This document shows, in pieces, positions 23,401-32,749 of a stretch of 64,000 nt of DNA. The notes beneath the pieces are model-generated. The model searched no databases. It was not told where the DNA came from and saw only the letters and a program-made list of their open reading frames with translations. Source of the DNA: Siderastrea siderea (taxonomy: Eukaryota > Cnidaria > Anthozoa > Scleractinia > Rhizangiidae); NCBI GenBank assembly GCA_964030785.1, contig OZ034971.1, forward strand, positions 19,404,365 to 19,468,364, given 5' to 3'. Position numbers and translations under genes: made by a program. Each line of letters begins with the position of its first letter. Position 1 is the first letter of the stretch.

Positions 23401-26239
23401 GTAATCGGTGCCATTGTCTTTAAGCCTCATCATTTAATATGGCCACCTCCTTTGTTTCCGAAGTGATCATTTCTCCCAATGCACGTCCCATTGCCTGCTG
23501 TCATGGCCAATCCCCCCCCTCCCACCACCCCAAAATCTAAACAGCACTTCGTAATATTTATAAACCAAGAAATTATCTTTTTTACCTCCATCGTTACAGT
23601 AGCTACTACTGCAGCACTCAAGGTCACATTCCAACAATGTCCCGTTCAATCGCCGATATTTAAGAGATCCAGCGATTGCTGCACAAGCAGCCTTTTTGTC
23701 TGCAACAGCCAATGCACAACAGTAAAACAAAATAAAATCAATCAAATCAATCAATCAGTAAACAAATTAACTAATAAATTGTAGTGGGTGGTGTTTTAAA
23801 ACATACATACAGCTGTATTTTGATTGACATCGACATCTGCTTCGGCATTGACATTAATAGTGGCATGCATTGTCAAATTACCCACATAACGAACATCTTA
23901 TTCATCTCCAACAGCTGTTTTTACACTTGAAATACTGTTAAATTTTAATAAGTCAATGTGTTCATTAGGGGCCCTTTTACAACAAGAATTTGTATAGACA
24001 GCAGCATTGCGATTTGGCACCTTTGTACAATAACTAATTTAATAGATACATTAGCATTGAAATCAACACTGTGATAGACATAGACATTAACATTGTCAAT
24101 GATATGTACATAAACATCAACAATAACATCAGCATCGACACCAACATTGACACTCGTGTAGACATCGACCTAGTCATTGACGTGACTTCAAGTCGTTCCG
24201 ATCAGTGCCCACTTGCACAGTCAATACATCCTCGAATAACGCTAACATTAATACTTCCAGACAGGACGTCCCGAAATTTAATTTTGGCTGAACCACAGTG
24301 AGTTTCTCCAAGAGAATGGGAATCTGTGCTGCAGGTTTGGGTATCCTGTTGCAGAGTGCAAGTGTCTGCATCATTTTCGAGACATTTGGAGCATTCTGCG
24401 GGACCGGGAGCTGTTAAAATAAAACAAAAATGCATAACATATTGAAAACAAAAACAAGTTTGGTAAATGTAAACGACCCTTTTGGCATTAATAAACAGTT
24501 TTTACCACAAGGCAAAGAGTTTCCTTAAGGATATAAATTATTTTACGCATATGTTAAACTTAATTTCTCTATTCTACAACTAACTGTCGTGTACTGAAGA
24601 AAAATTGTTTCAGTTCCTTTGTGCCACGCATTCATGGTCAAATGGAGCCGATCTTTATGTCACAACATCGTATGTCGTTATTAATATTAGTAGCTACTGA
24701 CACAACCATAGCTGCGTTGTATTACCATTTGTTAACCACTGAAAATAGAAGCGCTGAAAAAAATAAAGGTGTATTACCGCCTGGTGTGAACACAGAGATT
24801 GCATTTTCTGACAGGGTGGTGACGTTTGTTTTACAGTTGTTTCCGTTACAACACTCTATCTCACATTTCAAGACGATCCAATTGTTCTTGCTTCGCAGAT
24901 AGCCACCAAGAGCAAAGCAAGCTGCTTTTTTGCTGGAACAAGGAAAAGATTTCAGGATAAATCATAATTTTTTTTCGAAGCAAAAATTAATTTGCATAAT
25001 TATGGTTTGACAGGACAGCATAAATGTATTGCTAACAATATACATCAGACACTCAGCCTCAGCCAATAATCTTGGGACACAATGCCGTCTTCTCCCCCCT
25101 TCCCCCATTTTCAATGTTGAAAAGACTACAAAATTTGGTCTTTTATGCGTGAAGCGACGATTTTTTTTTTCAACATTGAATGGGGAGAAGGGTAGCCGCC
25201 TACAAGGCGTGAAGTGTCCCAAGAATTTGTGGCTGAGGTTGCTATTCCCCTTCATTGTAAGCCAACCTACATTAGATGATTTTCAATTGATTGTCTTGAA
25301 ATCAAAGCTCTGGCCAATAACAACGGATGCAAACAATGCAAAAACCCAATCCTGACTCGAAGAAAGTATACGTAACAGGAGCCACATGCAGAAAGGAGGG
25401 TCGGGCAAGTGCAGGTTCTGTTTTTCATCATTATTGCAGAGCATAATGAAGCATGACTAAGAAAAAACGCGATTTTTTGTTTCAAATCCCTTAAATGTCA
25501 ATTTGCTAAGCCTTGTTGGTTATCACTAGACATGATGTCCTTAAATTATGTTTTAATCTACTCGCGTAAATGTTAAAAGGTCTGACTTCGCGTCTAATCG
25601 CAAAGATGAACTAATAAATTCATAATAACATATGTAACATATTTCCTTAAAAGCGTACTTACTCGTACAGTCAAAGCAACCTCTAAAGAAATAATTGTAA
25701 ACGTAACTACTCCTAGGTTCCCGGTACTGCATTGCCGCTGAAGCACAATGAGTTGTGCCAAATGAACAAGTTTGGTTTTGCTGGCGAGTGCTGCAGTCTC
25801 CTTGGTAACGTTCAGAACAGTAAAAGCACTGTGATGGACTGGCAACTGCAGAAAAATACATATTAAATTTGAGTGGCAAGAAGAAAGAAGTCGCGACTGC
25901 TGGGAATTTTTTTTTTAAATCAGGGTTTAGTAACAAAACGCGCGATGATTGTTCATTCGAAGGACGTTTAAAACAAACTACTTGTAATAGAAGTAAGAGA
26001 CAGGTGTTCAACGATCGACCTGTTTAAAAGCCCAAGAGCCCCCGCTGAAGAGTGGCTTCGGTATGATCGCAACGATTGCTGAAGGTTTTTTTCCAGCGAT
26101 CGTAGCGATCATGTGGAAACCAGCCTTAAATATAATGCACATGCAGGTTTAGTCCCTAACAAGTATGAAATGAAGCAACTCTTGTGTACTCACACACGGC
26201 ATCTCCAACAAATAAGACGATGGCAAGAAACAGCTTCAT
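19574..26239 (-). CDS. Gene B: four-LU-domain, GPI-anchor-type uPAR-like protein, probably disrupted
   Basis: Ten coding exons (26194-26239, 25663-25845, 24778-24932, 24213-24410, 23586-23699, 22550-22744, 21855-22022, 20958-21303, 20568-20696, 19574-19671) are all joined at phase 1. They would give about 490 residues: signal peptide 1-15, LU1 16-128, LU2 129-232, LU3 233-353, LU4 354-461 and a hydrophobic C-terminal tail. Each LU domain carries about twelve cysteines, two more than a canonical LU domain. Known for the family: such proteins are secreted, GPI-tethered and bind ligands. Three lesions argue against full function: a MITE in exon 8 that brings a stop, a one-base shift at exon 3 and a lost last cysteine in LU3. 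A transcript could still encode a shorter form. It is paralogous to the gene at 733-10073. Confidence 0.8.
20364..20452. repeat. (TAC)n and (TAA)n microsatellites
   Basis: Adjoining trinucleotide runs, TAC units then ATA units, in gene B intron 9 (19672-20567). The rest of that intron shows nothing coding. Confidence 0.9.
20568..20696 (-). CDS. Gene B exon 9: second half of LU4
   Basis: 129 nt. It encodes D-K-K-A-A-C-A-A-L-G-R-F-L-K and C-E-I-E-C-C-T-G-E-L-C-N-T. Acceptor TTTCAG, donor GTAACG. Confidence 0.8.
20958..21303 (-). pseudogene. Gene B exon 8: first half of LU4, interrupted by a MITE
   Basis: The exon begins V-S-G-P-P-Q-C-N-V-C-L-E-K-E, continues L-G-T-T-H-C, and its F-F-R-G-C-I-N-C end lies on the far side of an insertion (20988-21130). 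Removing the 143-bp insert plus its 8-bp target duplication leaves 195 nt, the length of the homologous exons. The insert brings a stop codon (V-TAA) in frame. Confidence 0.8.
20988..21130. mobile_element. 143-bp MITE inside gene B exon 8
   Basis: Terminal inverted repeats of 25 bp (20988-21012 and 21106-21130) share TTTACCTCGGTGTAAGAACC. They are flanked by the 8-bp duplication AAAAAAGC at 20980-20987 and 21131-21138. An 8-bp duplication fits hAT-type elements. Confidence 0.85.
21374..21562. repeat. 190-bp hairpin repeat in gene B intron 7
   Basis: AGAATAAGCCATTTCCGA at the left is inverted at the right as AATTCGGAAATGGCC...TATTCTT. The pairing continues to an AT-rich centre with AAAATGAGTTTT. 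This fits a foldback MITE. Confidence 0.75.
21855..22022 (-). CDS. Gene B exon 7: second half of LU3, last cysteine lost
   Basis: 168 nt. It encodes D-K-R-A-A-C-F-A-L-G-G-Y-Y-K and C-D-L-H-C-C-N-G-S-N-Y-N-D. The final C of the CC-x4-C-N ending is Y here. The exon ends A-V-T-V-F-T-P-T like other first-of-pair domains. Donor GTAAAA. Confidence 0.83.
22550..22744 (-). CDS. Gene B exon 6: first half of LU3
   Basis: 195 nt, too broken up in flanking frames to stand out as a long ORF. It encodes T-K-C-N-H-C-M-E-S-N-E-A-R-C, L-G-T-S-H-C and F-Y-R-G-C-F-D-C. Acceptor CCTAACAG, donor GTAAGT. Confidence 0.83.
22745..23585 (-). other. Gene B intron 5
   Basis: A purine-rich (GA/GGGAG) stretch lies around 22915-22975, and a short AAATTAAAATTA-rich region near 23175. 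No gene or clear element. Confidence 0.45.
23586..23699 (-). CDS. Gene B exon 5: second half of LU2
   Basis: 114 nt, the same as gene A exon 5. It encodes K-K-A-A-C-A-A-I-A-G-S-L-K-Y and C-D-L-E-C-C-S-S-S-Y-C-N-D. Acceptor GTTGCAG, donor GTAAAA. Confidence 0.82.
23700..24212 (-). other. Gene B intron 4 with degenerate hexamer repeat
   Basis: From about 23820 to 24185 there are loose GACATY/AACATY hexamers, an old decayed minisatellite. Any ORF here is a by-product. Confidence 0.5.
24213..24410 (-). CDS. Gene B exon 4: first half of LU2
   Basis: 198 nt. It encodes A-P-G-P-A-E-C-S-K-C-L-E-N-D-A-D-T-C, L-G-E-T-H-C and I-R-G-C-I-D-C. The acceptor is TTTTAACAG. The donor GTGGGC is weak compared with the other exons. 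Confidence 0.8.
24778..24932 (-). CDS. Gene B exon 3: second half of LU1, one base short
   Basis: 155 nt instead of the 156 nt of the gene A homologue. It encodes K-K-A-A-C-F-A-L-G-G-Y-L and C-E-I-E-C-C-N-G-N-N-C-K, ending A-I-S-V-F-T-P-G. The exon starts with C where its homologues start with A-T, so joining to the normal exon 2 donor breaks the frame. Use of the GT 4 nt downstream in exon 2 would restore it. Confidence 0.75.
25057..25238. mobile_element. 182-bp inverted-repeat MITE in gene B intron 2
   Basis: CCTCAGCCAATAATCTTGGG at 25057 is inverted at about 25214-25238 (CCCAAGAATTTGTGGCTGAGG). Inner arms with TTCAACATTGAA-like words also pair. Confidence 0.7.
25663..25845 (-). CDS. Gene B exon 2: first half of LU1
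   Basis: 183 nt. It encodes A-S-P-S-Q-C-F-Y-C, F-G-T-T-H-C and F-F-R-G-C-F-D-C. The acceptor is TTCTGCAG. The donor region is GTAAGTACGC, where a second GT lies 4 nt downstream (see the note on exon 3). Confidence 0.83.
26052..26127. repeat. Short hairpin in gene B intron 1
   Basis: GGCTTCGGTATGATCGCAAC at 26052 pairs with GTAGCGATCATGTGGAAACC at 26102. It looks like a minimal hAT-type foldback; no target duplication was fixed. Confidence 0.45.
26194..26239 (-). CDS. Gene B exon 1: signal peptide
   Basis: The ATG at 26239-26237 gives M-K-L-F-L-A-I-V-L-F-V-G-D-A-V, followed by a GTGAGTAC donor. 46 nt, phase 1, same as gene A exon 1. Confidence 0.82.
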
Positions 26240-26272
26240 GTTTAAATCCCTATAACAATGTGACCTGTGAGG
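26240..26272 (-). promoter_or_regulatory. Leader upstream of gene B start codon
   Basis: A short AT-rich leader follows a CTCACAG|GT-like junction before the ATG, in the same arrangement as upstream of gene A. It could be the edge of a 5'UTR exon. Confidence 0.35.
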
Positions 26273-26967
26273 TAAGCAAAAACGCTGTTAATAATACGAG
26301 ATGTAATTATTAGCCTTGTTAGATATACGTGCACGGTGTAGGAAAAGGACATTAAAAGAACATGATTCTTTACTGGTGACTGAAAAGTTAAAGGTCAACA
26401 AGAGCGTGAGTTAGCATTATATTGGATTTGGATTAACTAAAAATTAACAGATCACGAAGTCAACCCTAGGCACCTCAAGCCTTTAATATTACTTGGCTTC
26501 ACACTAGAGCTTGTAAGTACAATCTAACTACACTTGGAACTACTTTGAGTGTGAAGGGGTAAAACGTACTTACTTGAACTTAACTTAGGGACCATGGAAA
26601 CTTTCGTAGTTCAAAGAAGCCGAAGTACGCCGCCAAGTACGGTCTACACCACACTTGAGAACGCACTTGACCAGTAGGAAATGGAAGCCAAACGAATGCA
26701 GCGTGCAGCGTTGTCACGATTCTGATGAAAGGACAAAACAACTTGCCAGCTGAGATAAAAAAACTCAAAATGGACGGCTGGTGTTTAGAGGACGAACAGC
26801 CTTGTATGTAAGTTTACATAGGAAGGAAGGAAAAGTCGATGCAAATGGTTAAACTAATAATAAACTAATAACAATATTTTAACTTCCTTTTCTTTTCAGA
26901 GACAGCCTAAACCATCGGTTTTTAATTCCACCAAGAAATGCAGTTCTCCAAAAACTAGCCGGCACAC

Positions 26968-27579
26968 ATGCAGCCACTCTTTCAACCTGGCCACTTCTTC
27001 GCGCCGCAACAAGTACATTTTGCCGCGCCGACTTCTTCTAACAAACCAAGCCAAGAATCTTCCAAAGAAAAAGCAAAAGGAAAAACAAAACCAAAACCAA
27101 AAGCTGCAGACTGGTCCGTGGAGGAGACGAAACACCTTCTTCATGCGTGGGCTCCTCGTTTCGAAAGACTGAAAGGATCCTCCACCAGAATGTGCACAGC
27201 GATTTGGAATGAAATTTACGAGGACTTCAAGAGCAGCTGTGATGAAAATGAGCGTACTTTGCTGCAAGTTAAAAAGAGACAGCAAAATTTGGAATACGAA
27301 TTCAAACAGCTCAAGCTCAAATCAAGTAAAACTGGCGAAGAGGGCCTGAATAAAATCAAGGAGAACTTTCCCTATTACGGCATTTTTGACGAAACAATGG
27401 GCTACTGTGACAGCGTGGATCCCCCCAAGATGAAAATTGAAAGTTCTTCTTTTGTACCAAGTGTGTCCGATGCCGTCAGTACTCCACAACCCACTTCTTC
27501 CGGGGCAAAGGAAAGAAAGGAAAGTTCCGCAAGCACCGCTCGGAAAACGACGACAAACCTTCAACCTGTGCTGGCGTGA
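26968..27579 (+). CDS. Harbinger Myb/SANT-like DNA-binding protein
   Basis: 203 residues from this ATG. Residues 1-46 are low-complexity and K/P-rich. Residues 49-115 form a trihelix-type Myb/SANT-like domain with tryptophans at 49, 61 and 80 and a basic helix (V-K-K-R-Q-Q-N-L-E). In Harbinger elements this protein binds the ends and helps import the transposase. The original C-terminus lies in another frame at 27576-27827, so a one-base shift near the GGGG at about 27500 has truncated it. A short upstream exon is possible at 26770-26807 (M-D-G-W-C-L-E-D-E-Q-P-C, donor GTAAGT, acceptor at 26898-26899) but does not join in frame. Confidence 0.72.
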   Translation: MQPLFQPGHFFAPQQVHFAAPTSSNKPSQESSKEKAKGKTKPKPKAADWSVEETKHLLHAWAPRFERLKGSSTRMCTAIWNEIYEDFKSSCDENERTLLQVKKRQQNLEYEFKQLKLKSSKTGEEGLNKIKENFPYYGIFDETMGYCDSVDPPKMKIESSSFVPSVSDAVSTPQPTSSGAKERKESSASTARKTTTNLQPVLA

Positions 27580-27827
27580 AACGTGGCTGCAACGAAGTGC
27601 GTGGTAAGGAATCACGAAAGAAAAAACGAGGAAAAAGTGACGAGGCTGTTGGCACAGATGACTTGAGTGCGTTCAAAGAAATGTGGGAGAAAAGCCTTCA
27701 ACAGGAAAATGAAAGGTTAGAAAAGTCAATGAAAATGTTGCAAGAGAATCAGAAGATGCAAATGGAACAAACAACGTCTCTTTTACCCGGATTTAAAGAT
27801 TTAATGAAGGATTTGATAAAGGAATAG
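27504..27827 (+). pseudogene. Frameshifted C-terminus of the Myb/SANT-like protein
   Basis: Basic stretch (K-K-K-R-G-K) followed by a coiled coil (K-S-L-Q-Q-E-N-E-R-L-E-K-S-M) and L-P-G-F-K-D-L-M-K-D-L-I-K-E then stop. It continues the upstream protein after a one-base frame change, the usual end of Harbinger Myb-like proteins. Confidence 0.65.
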
Positions 27828-28263
27828 AGACAGTGAACGTCTGTTCATGTATACTGTTCACGTTTTTTTCCCTGAGAATTTGTTGTTTGAACTTACTGTT
27901 CAACTTTAATTTACCGTCGTGTTCTAAACTCATTCTAAAATATGCTTATAACAGAAACGAGTTTCAAGCTTTGAATGTTCATCTGTTCACGTTTGATGAG
28001 TTCAACTTTTAATGGATAAAGTCTGCACATGCACATTTCCCGCTCGTTACAGTTTTGAACCATTTTTAACAGCTGTTGTAATTACAGGCGTTGTGAAAGA
28101 CACGGTAACTCGGCCGTGAAAAAGAAAACCCAACAAAATCAACGAATTAAATAACAAACACACAACCACTTCTTTTAAGTTCTCGTTCCTCTCAGAAGAA
28201 AGACAAGCATTTTTGACTTTTGTACGGAATAACTTGTTGCTAAACTCAAAGCATTCAAATCAA

Positions 28264-29470
28264 CTACAAGTTATCCCAAACAAAGTTCTTAAGCGCTTCT
28301 CTTTCAGTGCCGCCCTCCTGTAATGGTCCTTCATAATCGCTGTCAGAATCACTGTCATCTGAATCGCTGTCGCTGGAATCGTACAAGTCACCGTGATCGA
28401 CACAGATGTTATGTAAAACACATGCAGCGAGAACAGTTTTACTGAGTGTTCTGGTTTGCTGTTCAACTTTCTTTAATAGTAACCGCCAGCGTCCCTTGAG
28501 CATACCAAACGCTCTTTCGACAACAGACCTTGCAGTACTAAGTTTCTTGTTAAATTCACGTTCATCTGGAGTAAGATGACCTCTATTAGGATACGGTTGA
28601 CCAGCCATTTCAACAGTGGATAAGCGCTGTCTCCTATAATGAGAGGCGGGATTTCTGTACCACTGACAATTTTCTTTGGTGAAGTTAAAACTTGTTCGTT
28701 TTCTCCTAAATCATTAAGAGGCCACTTAATCTCAACACCCTGGCATTATGTATACTCCCAGGATACCCGAAGCTAACATGAATGAATTTTAAACTACAGT
28801 CAACTATGGCCTGTTAATTGACACTGTAATGCTGCTTTCTATTGAAATAGTCCTCGTGGTTATCTGGGGGTGCGTTTATTTCGATGTGACAACCGTCTAT
28901 TGCGCCAACTATTTGCGGAATCCCGCGTATTCCTCTTCAAACTCATCCATCAGTTCCTGTACATCTTGTCTCGTCAGTGGAAACTGAACAAAGTGGTCTT
29001 TTAGTCGGAGTAAAGAACGCTCAAATTCGGCACAGATAGTTTTGGCGGTAGACATCCCAAGTCCAAATTGCAGTCCACAGCTTTTGCAACTATCCCCTGC
29101 CGGCGGTTGCGAGCCTCCACAGTGCTAAGACAACTGTTTCCTCGACGCTTACAGGTGAACGCATTCTTGTGTGCTGGTTCTGTAGGTCTCCGCGAACTAG
29201 ATCACACAAAGCGTTGAACGTTGGACGAGTCACACGGAAATGCATTTTCCATAGTGTATCCATGTCTCGGTTAGCTAAAAGCACTTTAAACCAATTTTGT
29301 GCACGAGGCCAAGCCCAAGCCCTGCGGCCGTTTCTTTGCCGAAAGGTCACGTACTCGTTAAGAACGAAGTACCTGTTCATTTCTTGTAATGTTGAAACCC
29401 TTTGGGTTAAAAGTAACGACAAAATAAATAGGAAATTACAAAAAACTATCCTCTGTTGTAAAGGCCTCAT
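28264..29470 (-). pseudogene. Harbinger (HARBI1-like) DDE transposase pseudogene
   Basis: On the minus strand, the N-terminal part runs from ATG 29470 to a stop at 29090 (F-N-A-L-C-D-L-V, then V-V-L-A-L-W-R-L-A-T). After a frame change come G-M-S-T-A-K-T-I-C and A-I-D-G-C-H-I-E-I (first Asp). G-Y-P-G-S-I-H-N-A-R-V-L and I-I-G-D-S-A-Y-P-L follow (second Asp). The last block (28608-28264) has T-A-R-S-V-V-E-R-A-F-G-M-L-K-G-R-W-R (Glu) and C-V-L-H-N-I-C. At least three frameshifts and one in-frame TAA are visible, so it is inactive. Confidence 0.85.
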
Positions 29471-29570
29471 AATTTCATAAGCGAGCAATTTGTGATATGC
29501 ATGACTGATTTTACCGCGAAAGATGATTGACAGCTTGTACCTCAAGTAATACACAGTAATTTTCAAAGAG

Positions 29571-30050
29571 TTATTTTAACTCCTGTAGTGGAGTTAAACT
29601 AACTCCTTAAGGTGGAGTTATTTTTTTGGGAGTTATTTTAACTCCAAAAGGAGTTATTTTAACTCCGAAAAGGAGTTACTGTATTCTCTAGGGGAGTTAA
29701 GTCAACCCCTAAATTGGAGTTTCGCTGGTGGGAGTTATTATAACTCCAACCTGGAGTTAAATTGTACTCCTCTGGAGTTAAGTTTAACTCTTTTTTTGGA
29801 GTTAAATTTCAGTTCAGCTCTGCAAGGAGAGTTAAAATAGCTCCTTTTTCGGGGTCATTTTGGAGGAGTTAGTTCAACTCCCCTTAGGGAGTAATTTTGG
29901 AGTGATTTTAAAGAGTTAAAATAACTATCTTTTGGGAGTTATTTTCGTGGACTTATTTAACTCCTTTTAGAGAGTAATTCTGGAGTGACTTTGACGGAGT
30001 CGTTTTGGAGGAGTTGGGATAACTCCCTATCAGAGTCATTTTCTTTATTA
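29571..30050. repeat. GGAGTTA / TAACTCC array, left
   Basis: Dozens of degenerate GGAGTTATTTTAACTCC-type palindromes of variable spacing. The right-hand array at 34420-34812 is of the same type in inverse orientation. Confidence 0.8.
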
Positions 30051-31315
30051 TTGTATTTTTTACTCTGCTACAAGAGGCACATCTTATTTTGGGGGGTTAG
30101 GGTTGAAGGCGGAGTGCAGGGACTCGCGAATCATTTCTATGATAAAATTTGATCTCAATTTAATTATGAACGCATTTTTCGGAAATAAAGCAAAAGATAT
30201 TGTGGTAATTCATCCACGTGAAATCAAAAGTTTGGTAAGTTCCTGTCTAAAATGGCGTGAATTATAATATTTCAGCCCGAAATCGATGCGCCTGCATTCA
30301 CTGGCCAGCAGTTGTCAATATTGAGTCATGTGATCTTTGTAACATTAGAGCAGGCGCCATTCTGAAAGTGACGGTTGCTCGAAGGAAGCAAGATTCATTT
30401 AGCTAGCATTTGTTCGTAGTTTGAGGAAAAAAGCGTCTCTCAAGTTAAAATAAATGGAGACCATTGCATCTTTTGCATTGGATTACGTGCCAAGAACTGT
30501 TTTGGAGCCTTGCATGTGGATTTTTGGATCGAAGTGAACAAATGAAATCGACGTTGTGAACATATTAACAACAGTGGATCAACGACTGTTTTGGCGGGTT
30601 GTTGAATTGGCAAAAGGACAAACGTAGGAAATATGGACGTTTTGCCGGTAAGCTTAAGCTTGGAACTTCAATTTACTTTCAGCCTAAATGCTTCCCTTCC
30701 AGTTTGTCATTCAAAGGAGATGTTACTAGCTAGGAAGCTTAAAGGTGAATACAAACGGTTAGCTGTAAAGCTGTATGCCTGCATCTTCGTGTTCAGTTCT
30801 TTTGACACTGTTTAGTTGCAATAATTGTTAGCAATATAAAGTCTGGGATTGCCATTGAAAACTGTAGCATTTAAATGCGCAGAGTTCAACAATTCTTTAG
30901 TGGAAATATACTTGCTTGAAAGATATTATTGGAATTAGGTAAACAATCTTAAATGACCTCCATGTTTTAGCCTTTTTTTACTCGATGAAAACTAATTTAC
31001 ATTGCAAGAAAACGTGAATTATATCATTGTGTTTTTGTAACAATGTTTTATAGGCTGTTGGAAACTATGTTGTTGTTGACCACATAAAAGGGCCTGCTTC
31101 TCTGCAGATGTCAAGCATTTGAGAAAATGGATGATACTATGTTTGACTAAAATTCATTCATTTTATTTATTAATTGGCTGTGGTGGTCATTTAGGAATTG
31201 CGTTCATGCGTGTAGGTGCAAGTTCAAGAAGCCAACTTTGACTTTTGGTGGATGTTAATTCAAAAAAGCTGTGTTGGTAATATGATGAACAATTTTACCA
31301 GTCCTTGTACTTTAA

Positions 31316-32464
31316 GGCCCACCTTCACCCAAATGGCCTTGCGACCGTTTGTTATTGTTTTCAAATGGCTTTAATGTCCTTCTCATGATCTGATTGGTTG
31401 GCAGAATATTTCTGCGAGCGAGAAAATCGTCACTTATATTTAAAACAAATTGTAACAGCGAACTCGTAGCGATTTGCACCAATCTACATGAACGACCTCA
31501 ATCTACAAGTCTTTGGGCTTCCATGGAATGCATTTACTCCCCAAAACGTGAAAGTTTCAATGAAATAGAAAGCGAGTACTCAGTTTATGTTTGCATTTCT
31601 AAGTGCCAGCAAGCGACTAACATTTACTTTAACATTCGATTGTTTTTGTTTGCAAATTGCAATCTTATTGTCTTATAAAGTAACAGTGATTTTGAAGGTC
31701 TTTCCAAGTCATTATGGAGGTTGGTCTGAAGGGGAATACATGTAAACAGCGTATACAGCTGGATAGCAACTCACTGATTATCGCTCGCAAAATAGCATTT
31801 GTCTGGTTACTCCTGCATTACTATTGTAACCTTTGAAAGCCAGCCAATGATGTACTAATCTTTGATCAAATCTACCTGAACCTATGGCTAACTAAGAAAA
31901 CTATTATTGAATTCAATTGTATGATGATAGACACAGAGGAAGAAAAAGAAAACAATTCTGCAAAACCATTCATTTATTTCACAGTCGCAAGCCATTTTGT
32001 TTACATCCCGCGAATAAAATCGAATCGTACGAATCAAACTTACTTGCGAAGGTCCCACATCCAATACAATCAGATCACTACAAGAGATTCGTTAAATCTC
32101 TGTTTTGTTTTGCTTTGTTTTTTTTGCTTCATAACACAAGCTCCTCTGAGACGAGTACTGACAATATTTTCCTTCGGGATAACCATCCAGCATCTTCAAC
32201 TGCGAGGTATCTTTGGCAGCAAACATATTGGACAAAGTAGGAGTGAAAAAAATATGTTTGGCCAGCACAGTCACAAAATAATTCCTGGAAACAACAGCTT
32301 GATAATTGAAGAATAAATTCCTGCATGCTTATGGACGATTTTCAACAAGATGACTCTGAAGGAAACGGATTTTCAAAGAAAACCTGCTCAGAAACAATTT
32401 CGTGCTACACGAAATTCATAAACAGCAACCGCGGTGCGCAAGGCCTTTTGGGTGAAGGTGGGCC
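31316..32464. mobile_element. 1.15-kb TTAA-flanked non-autonomous DNA transposon
   Basis: Inverted ends of about 30 bp share GGCCCACCTTCACCCAAA. They are flanked by TTAA at 31312-31315 and 32465-32468, as in piggyBac or Kolobok insertion. No transposase is recognisable inside. It is nested in the 29552-34823 element. Confidence 0.75.
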
Positions 32465-32512
32465 TTAAATGGAAATTAAAATTTAAGCCGGTTGTAATTT
32501 TGTGAAAGGTTT

Positions 32513-32735
32513 GGACCCATGAGTCATATCATAAGTTGGTGAAGTATGATTGTCCAGGTGAGTGTAGTCCCGAGAAGGAGTGTTTGTGGTGACATTGACT
32601 GACGTTTCAACAACCTGAGCGAATTCATCACCAGGGTCAAGCCAGCTGGCTCTGATGATGTCAATGTCAGTCAATGTCACCACAAACAGTCCTTCTCAGG
32701 AGTACATTCCCCCACACGATCATACTTATTTTTAA
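32513..32735. mobile_element. Short Penelope-type terminal fragment (hairpin)
   Basis: Two inverted halves carry the same terminal words as the remnant at 8258-9622 (GAAGTATGAT, GTGAGTGTAG, GACTGACGTTTC). No coding part remains. Confidence 0.6.
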
Positions 32736-32749
32736 AGAAAAGATGGAGT

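Noticed and set aside
24071..24301. Plus-strand ORF rich in Asp, Ile and Asn
   Set aside because: Translation of a decayed hexamer repeat running into the antisense of gene B exon 4.
26770..26807. First exon of the Myb/SANT-like gene
   Set aside because: Good donor and acceptor (to 26900), but the join does not reach the main ORF in frame, so it is mentioned and not called.
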